DNA of 64,000 bases, taken from assembly GCF_003025555.1 (NCBI RefSeq), contig NZ_PYMH01000003.1, positions 62,001 through 126,000 on the forward strand. Reading direction: 5' to 3'. This DNA comes from Photobacterium lutimaris (GTDB lineage: Bacteria > Pseudomonadota > Gammaproteobacteria > Enterobacterales > Vibrionaceae). A model generated the notes under the pieces. That model did no database searches. It saw nothing but the letters and a program-made list of their open reading frames with translations, and had not been told where the DNA came from. The position numbers and the translations under genes are program-made. This document shows, piece after piece, positions 60,532-64,000 of the stretch. Every line of letters starts with the position of its first letter. Position 1 is the stretch's first letter.

Positions 60532-61179
60532 TTATTCTTGGTTGATTTTCGCCTTGAAACGCGCTCGCGTTGTTTCGTCAGCTTGCTCATACCAGTAGTT
60601 CAGCATGTTTTCAGCTACATTACGTGTTTGCTGCTGGTCAACAGGCGGTTTCGGTGACGTAGCTGACGGTGCAGTTGCTGGGAGGGTTACCGGCACTGCC
60701 GCTGCTGACGTCGCTACGGCAGCGACTTTGCCTGATTGGTTATAAACGGCTATTTCTTTTTCAAAATCGCGGCCAAACTGTAAGCCAGATTTAATCAGTT
60801 TATCTTGCTCAAAGCTGACTGTTTCTCCATTGGCTGATACCAATGAGAGCTTAGGCGATTTATCAAATTTACGTGCGTCTTGCGCAGTACGTAGTTTTGG
60901 CAGATCAAGCTTTAAGCTTTCATCACTGGCGTCAAATTTAACCACGATAACGTCAGACTTATAGAGATAGTCATCACCGTTATCACGGAGTGAATCAACG
61001 TAAGTAAAGGCAAACTGATTGATACCATTTGGTAGCGTTACTGTGTCATTGCCACTTTTCTGTACGCCATTAACCAGAACAAGATCAGCTTGGTATGGGA
61101 GGTCAAGCTTAACGTCAGCCAGTGAGGAGAAGCTGATGCCGCATGCTGCAATAGCCATTAACGCGGTACGAAATTTCAT
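60532..61179 (-). CDS. DUF2057 (UPF0319) family periplasmic protein
   Basis: A 215-residue secreted protein with a signal peptide ending SFSSLA. The start of the mature part, DVKLDLPYQADLVLVNGVQK, and LPNGINQFAFTYVDSLRDNG match the UPF0319/YccT family. After about residue 150 comes an Ala/Pro/Thr-rich linker and a short helical C-terminus. YccT in enterobacteria has been linked to curli control; no role is established for Vibrionaceae members. It is monocistronic. Confidence 0.87.
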   Translation of the reverse strand: MKFRTALMAIAACGISFSSLADVKLDLPYQADLVLVNGVQKSGNDTVTLPNGINQFAFTYVDSLRDNGDDYLYKSDVIVVKFDASDESLKLDLPKLRTAQDARKFDKSPKLSLVSANGETVSFEQDKLIKSGLQFGRDFEKEIAVYNQSGKVAAVATSAAAVPVTLPATAPSATSPKPPVDQQQTRNVAENMLNYWYEQADETTRARFKAKINQE

Positions 61180-61391
61180 AGCGGTTCCTTGAAAAACAAT
61201 GTCCGAAATTGATTGTATTTATTGATATTATCCTAGCAGTTTGTCGCTAGGTTGCTGAATAAGAGCTGAATAATGACTTTGATGCTCTTTTAATACTGAA
61301 TCAATTAATCAGTAAATATAACATTTTGTTTGGTGTATTGGGTATATTTGGTCAAAACAAAATAACTCATTACGACGGATTGAACAAAACA

Positions 61392-62153
61392 ATGGATATG
61401 TCTTTACTACAGATTTGCTTGCTACTTGGTACCGGGTTCCTCGCGGGGATCATCAATACCTTAGCGGGTGGGGGCTCCAATCTTACCTTGCCGGCGTTAA
61501 TGGTTATGGGTATACCCGCTGAAGTTGCCAATGCGACCAATCGGGTGGGGGTAGCGGTACAAGGGCTTACAGCTTTACTCGGTTTTCGGCGGCACGGCAA
61601 GCTCGATATGTCAGATACCGGCCCTATCTTATTACCGACAATCATCGGTGGTCTCCTGGGTGCGGTGGGGGCGACATATGCGCCCTCAAGTTGGATCAAG
61701 CCGCTGTTGCTTGGCACCATGTTAACCATGGCCTTAGTCATTTTACTTCGTCCTTCGATTGTTGCCCCACCGGCAGGAAGCGAACCCAAGAAAGTAAGAA
61801 ATACCCCTAGTTCATGGTGGGGGCTGGGTCTGGCCGGTTTTTATGGTGGCTTTGTACAGGCTGGGGTGGGCTTTGTCTTGCTGGCAGCCTTGGCGGGGAC
61901 GCTTCGTTATGACTTAGTGCGAGCAAACGCATTGAAAATGCTGTGTGCTTTAGCGTTCACAACAGTGGCTTTAGTGCTATTTATCATTGAAGATCTGGTT
62001 ATGTGGGGGCCGGGGTTGATGTTAGCTGGGGGAACAATGGTGGGATCGCATCTTGCGGTGAAGATGGCGATTTCAGCGAGGCCGGAAACCTTGAAGTGGT
62101 TCCTGTTCTTGATGACCTTGTGCGGTTCTGCTGCGGCAATGCTAACCGACTAA
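61392..62153 (+). CDS. TauE/SafE family anion exporter, copy 2
   Basis: A 253-residue membrane protein with about seven helices and the family motifs GIINTLAGGGSNLTLPALM (about residue 20) and GFYGGFVQAGVGFVLLAAL (about residue 155). It is only distantly like the copy at 45081. The ATG at 61392 is chosen because the residues upstream in the open frame do not look like a TauE N-terminus; a second ATG lies six bp later. No regulator is adjacent. The substrate is unknown. Confidence 0.85.
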   Translation: MDMSLLQICLLLGTGFLAGIINTLAGGGSNLTLPALMVMGIPAEVANATNRVGVAVQGLTALLGFRRHGKLDMSDTGPILLPTIIGGLLGAVGATYAPSSWIKPLLLGTMLTMALVILLRPSIVAPPAGSEPKKVRNTPSSWWGLGLAGFYGGFVQAGVGFVLLAALAGTLRYDLVRANALKMLCALAFTTVALVLFIIEDLVMWGPGLMLAGGTMVGSHLAVKMAISARPETLKWFLFLMTLCGSAAAMLTD

Positions 62154-62156
62154 AAT

Positions 62157-62185
62157 AAAGAAGCCAACATAATGTTGGCTTCTTT
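62157..62185. terminator. Bidirectional terminator between TauE and rlmI
   Basis: AAAGAAGCCAACAT-A-ATGTTGGCTTCTTT, a perfect symmetric hairpin serving two convergent genes. Confidence 0.9.
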
Positions 62186-62219
62186 ACACTTACGCAAATG
62201 CGGCTCTGTTAGCGCACGA

Positions 62220-63410
62220 TTACTTCACGTAGCAGGCGAAGCCTTTCAGGTAGAAACCTTCTGGGTAAGCACTGTCTAGTGGGTGATCCGCAGCCTGTCC
62301 GAAGCGCTCAATAAACTGGACTTCACGCTTGGCATCAAGGGCAGCATCGGCGATGATTTTCTGGAACAGGTTGTTATCCATCAGGCCAGAGCAAGAATAC
62401 GTCAACAGGGTACCACCCGGTTTTAGAATTTGCATGGCAAGCATATTGATGTCCTTGTAGCCGCGGCATGCGCCGACTAGCTGCGACTTCGACTCGGCAA
62501 ACTTTGGTGGATCCATGATCACAACATCAAACAGCTCACCGCGTTCACGGTATTCTCGTAGCAATTTGAACACATCAGCGTTAAGGAATTCAGCGTTCTC
62601 CAGCGGATATCCGTTCGCTTCAGCGTTCATGCGAGCAGTGTCTAGTGCTGGTTGCGATACATCCACGTTCACGACATTGCTTGCGCCGCCTTTCAGTGCA
62701 TACAGACCAAATCCGCCAGTGTAGCAGAAACAGTTAAGCACGCGCTTGCCGTTGACATATTTTACAGCGGCTTCGCGGCTATCACGCTGATCAAGGTAGA
62801 AACCGGTTTTGTGGCCGCCAACGATATCGACATTGATCTTCACGCCGTTTTCTTCAATGGTGACAAATTTAGGTGGCTCTTCACCAGACAGTACGCCAGT
62901 ACGCTGCTTAAGACCTTCCTTCTTGCGTACTGATACATCGGAACGCTCATAAACACTACATTCTGGGTAGCAGATATTTAGTGCTTCAACCAATGCGTCT
63001 TTCTGCGCTTCAGCGCCTGCACTTAGCAGCTGGCAGACGAGGAAGTCCTGATAGCGGTCAATAGTGATACCTGGTAGGCCGTCAGATTCAGCGGCGATAA
63101 GGCGGTAACCGGTTAAGCCATCACGGGCAGCAAGAATATCACGCAGACCCTGAGCGGATTTAAGGCGGTTGACGAAGAAATCCACATCGATTTGTTCGTT
63201 TTTATCAAAGGTCCATACTCGAACACGGATCTGAGATTGCGGAGAAAATGCACCGCGAGCTAACCACTCACCTTTGTGGTCGAAGATATCAACGGTTTCG
63301 CCAAGCGATGGCTTACCTTCGACGCGCTGAATACCGCGCGAGAAAACCCAAGGGTGGCGGCGGCGAAGTGATTTTTCACGGCCTTTAACCAGATAAATTG
63401 AAACTGTCAT
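62220..63410 (-). CDS. rlmI: 23S rRNA m5C1962 methyltransferase RlmI
   Basis: A 396-residue SAM-dependent methyltransferase, exactly the size of E. coli RlmI. A PUA domain (about 1-75; [13 protein letters not shown]) and an RlmI-like middle are followed by a Rossmann domain with [18 protein letters not shown] (about 226) and DPPKFAESK (about 297), then LLTYSCSG with the catalytic Cys (about 345). It methylates C1962 of 23S rRNA. The start is ATG 63408-63410, which gives the standard N-terminus [15 protein letters not shown]; the longer frame is not family-like. Confidence 0.95.
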   Translation of the reverse strand: MTVSIYLVKGREKSLRRRHPWVFSRGIQRVEGKPSLGETVDIFDHKGEWLARGAFSPQSQIRVRVWTFDKNEQIDVDFFVNRLKSAQGLRDILAARDGLTGYRLIAAESDGLPGITIDRYQDFLVCQLLSAGAEAQKDALVEALNICYPECSVYERSDVSVRKKEGLKQRTGVLSGEEPPKFVTIEENGVKINVDIVGGHKTGFYLDQRDSREAAVKYVNGKRVLNCFCYTGGFGLYALKGGASNVVNVDVSQPALDTARMNAEANGYPLENAEFLNADVFKLLREYRERGELFDVVIMDPPKFAESKSQLVGACRGYKDINMLAMQILKPGGTLLTYSCSGLMDNNLFQKIIADAALDAKREVQFIERFGQAADHPLDSAYPEGFYLKGFACYVK

Positions 63411-63518
63411 GACTGCCCAGTATGGAGTAAGGAATGGGGGCGTATTATGTTGTCGAAACCACATAAAATCAAATTTATATGGATCAATAGTGGCAGTGCC
63501 TAATGGGAAGGTACTGTA

Positions 63519-63643
63519 TATACCCAAGCTACTTCTCCTTCGTTGACGATTTTAAAAGGGAATGCCATTCCTGCAAATCTTCGCCTTGCATTGAATGAGC
63601 TAACAACCCTCTGAATCCTGCACCTTGAGGTAACTTGGGTATA
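63519..63643. repeat. ERIC-like 125-bp imperfect palindrome
   Basis: The left end reads TATACCCAAGCTACTTCTCC and the right end, in reverse complement, TATACCCAAGTTACCTCAAG. The element is about the length of an ERIC unit (127 bp) and sits between rlmI and the chemotaxis gene, as such elements usually do. Partial relatives occur at 55499-55526 and 14701-14734. Confidence 0.8.
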
Positions 63644-63652
63644 TGGTAGAGA

Positions 63653-64000
63653 TTAGACTTTCAGTCCTCGCATCAGTGACTCAAGCGCTTCAGCTTGCGT
63701 GTTCAACTGGTCGATCTCACTAGTAGAGGCATTGATCGCCGTACAAATTTGTTGTGACTGGCTGCGAACTTGCTCAACATTCTTGGCAATGTCGTCAGCG
63801 ACGGCACCTTGCTGCTCGGCAGCGGCGGCGATTTCGGTACTACGGTCTGAAATATGCTGGTTACGCTCGGTAATATGCGAAATCTCACTGTCTACTGACT
63901 CCATCAGTGTTTCACTATTGTGAGCATTTTCAACGGTCTTTTTCATCACCGACATGAGTTGCTGGCTATCTTTCTGAAGCGCTTCGATCATCTGTTGGAT
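63653..64000 (-). CDS. Methyl-accepting chemotaxis protein (partial, C-terminal part)
   Basis: The last 115 codons of a minus-strand gene whose 5' part is beyond the window. The sequence is a long coiled coil with AAAAEQQGAVADDIAKNVEQ, the region after the signalling hairpin of MCPs (usual pattern AAAAEEQS), and ends SLMRGLKV. It should relay a ligand signal to CheA/CheW. Ligand domain and membrane helices cannot be seen. Confidence 0.9.
   Translation of the reverse strand: MQQMIEALQKDSQQLMSVMKKTVENAHNSETLMESVDSEISHITERNQHISDRSTEIAAAAEQQGAVADDIAKNVEQVRSQSQQICTAINASTSEIDQLNTQAEALESLMRGLKV

Noticed and set aside
1..64000. Search for CRISPR arrays, transposases, integrases and phage genes
   Set aside because: None seen: the only direct repeats are the CusB tail and the tRNA-Cys units, and no frame carries a recognisable mobile-element domain.

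Overview
The window looks like a chromosomal segment of a marine gammaproteobacterium, most likely a member of Vibrionaceae (Photobacterium/Vibrio-like; genus not resolved). The signs are an NrfA-type respiratory nitrite reductase operon, a multi-domain secreted chitinase, a YaeR-type VOC protein, a DUF2057 protein, triplicated tRNA-Cys genes and ERIC-like imperfect palindromes with TATACCCAAG ends. I see no phage genes, transposases, integrons or CRISPR arrays.

Layout. 1-7000 (minus strand): a copper/silver export operon made of a His/Cys-rich small periplasmic protein, CusC-, CusB- and CusA-like subunits and CueP, behind a promoter with the 19-bp spacer typical of MerR/CueR activation. The CusB homologue is fused to a CusF-like domain and ends in four Met/His-rich repeats. 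7200-14700: nrfA faces nrfBCDE-X-F across a 541-bp control region holding FNR-like and NarP-like sites. 14700-19900: a nucleoside-gate membrane protein, an Lrp-family regulator and two brnQ branched-chain amino acid transporters, each preceded by a short leader peptide ending in Val/Ile/Leu codons and by competing hairpins. 20000-28700: a catabolic cluster (PLP dehydratase, RpiR regulator, D-aminoacylase-like deacylase, RidA, sodium symporter, KDG kinase, KDPG aldolase) that fits use of N-acetyl-D-glucosaminate, the oxidised monomer of chitin. 28900-30300: three tRNA-Cys copies, a LysE exporter and a 47-aa Cys-rich protein.

30400-38900: acyl-CoA and neutral-lipid genes (CoA hydrolase/transferase, phasin, wax ester synthase/DGAT, acyl-CoA-binding protein, GMC oxidoreductase, lipase-like hydrolase). 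39000-43000: an arsenic cluster (LMW phosphatase/ArsC-ArsR fusion, dual-specificity phosphatase, GAPDH, ArsJ) that should convert arsenate to 1-arseno-3-phosphoglycerate and export it; a shared 23-bp motif lies before both transcription units. 43200-43480: tRNA-Gly and tRNA-Leu. 43600-48700: two DUF202 proteins, a Crp/Fnr regulator, a TauE permease, an SDR and an MsbA-like ABC exporter. 48900-56400: an orphan small protein, a GAF-PAS-GGDEF-EAL protein, a HAD phosphatase, alanine dehydrogenase and an L,D-transpeptidase-like protein. 57000-64000: a GH18 chitinase with a CBM5/12 at each end, a DUF2057 protein, a second TauE permease, RlmI and the C-terminus of a methyl-accepting chemotaxis protein.

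The biological themes are metal/metalloid efflux, anaerobic nitrite respiration, amino acid transport and chitin use. The chitinase and the proposed glucosaminate pathway could serve the same carbon source. Identifications come from motif reading and recall of families; no database search was run.
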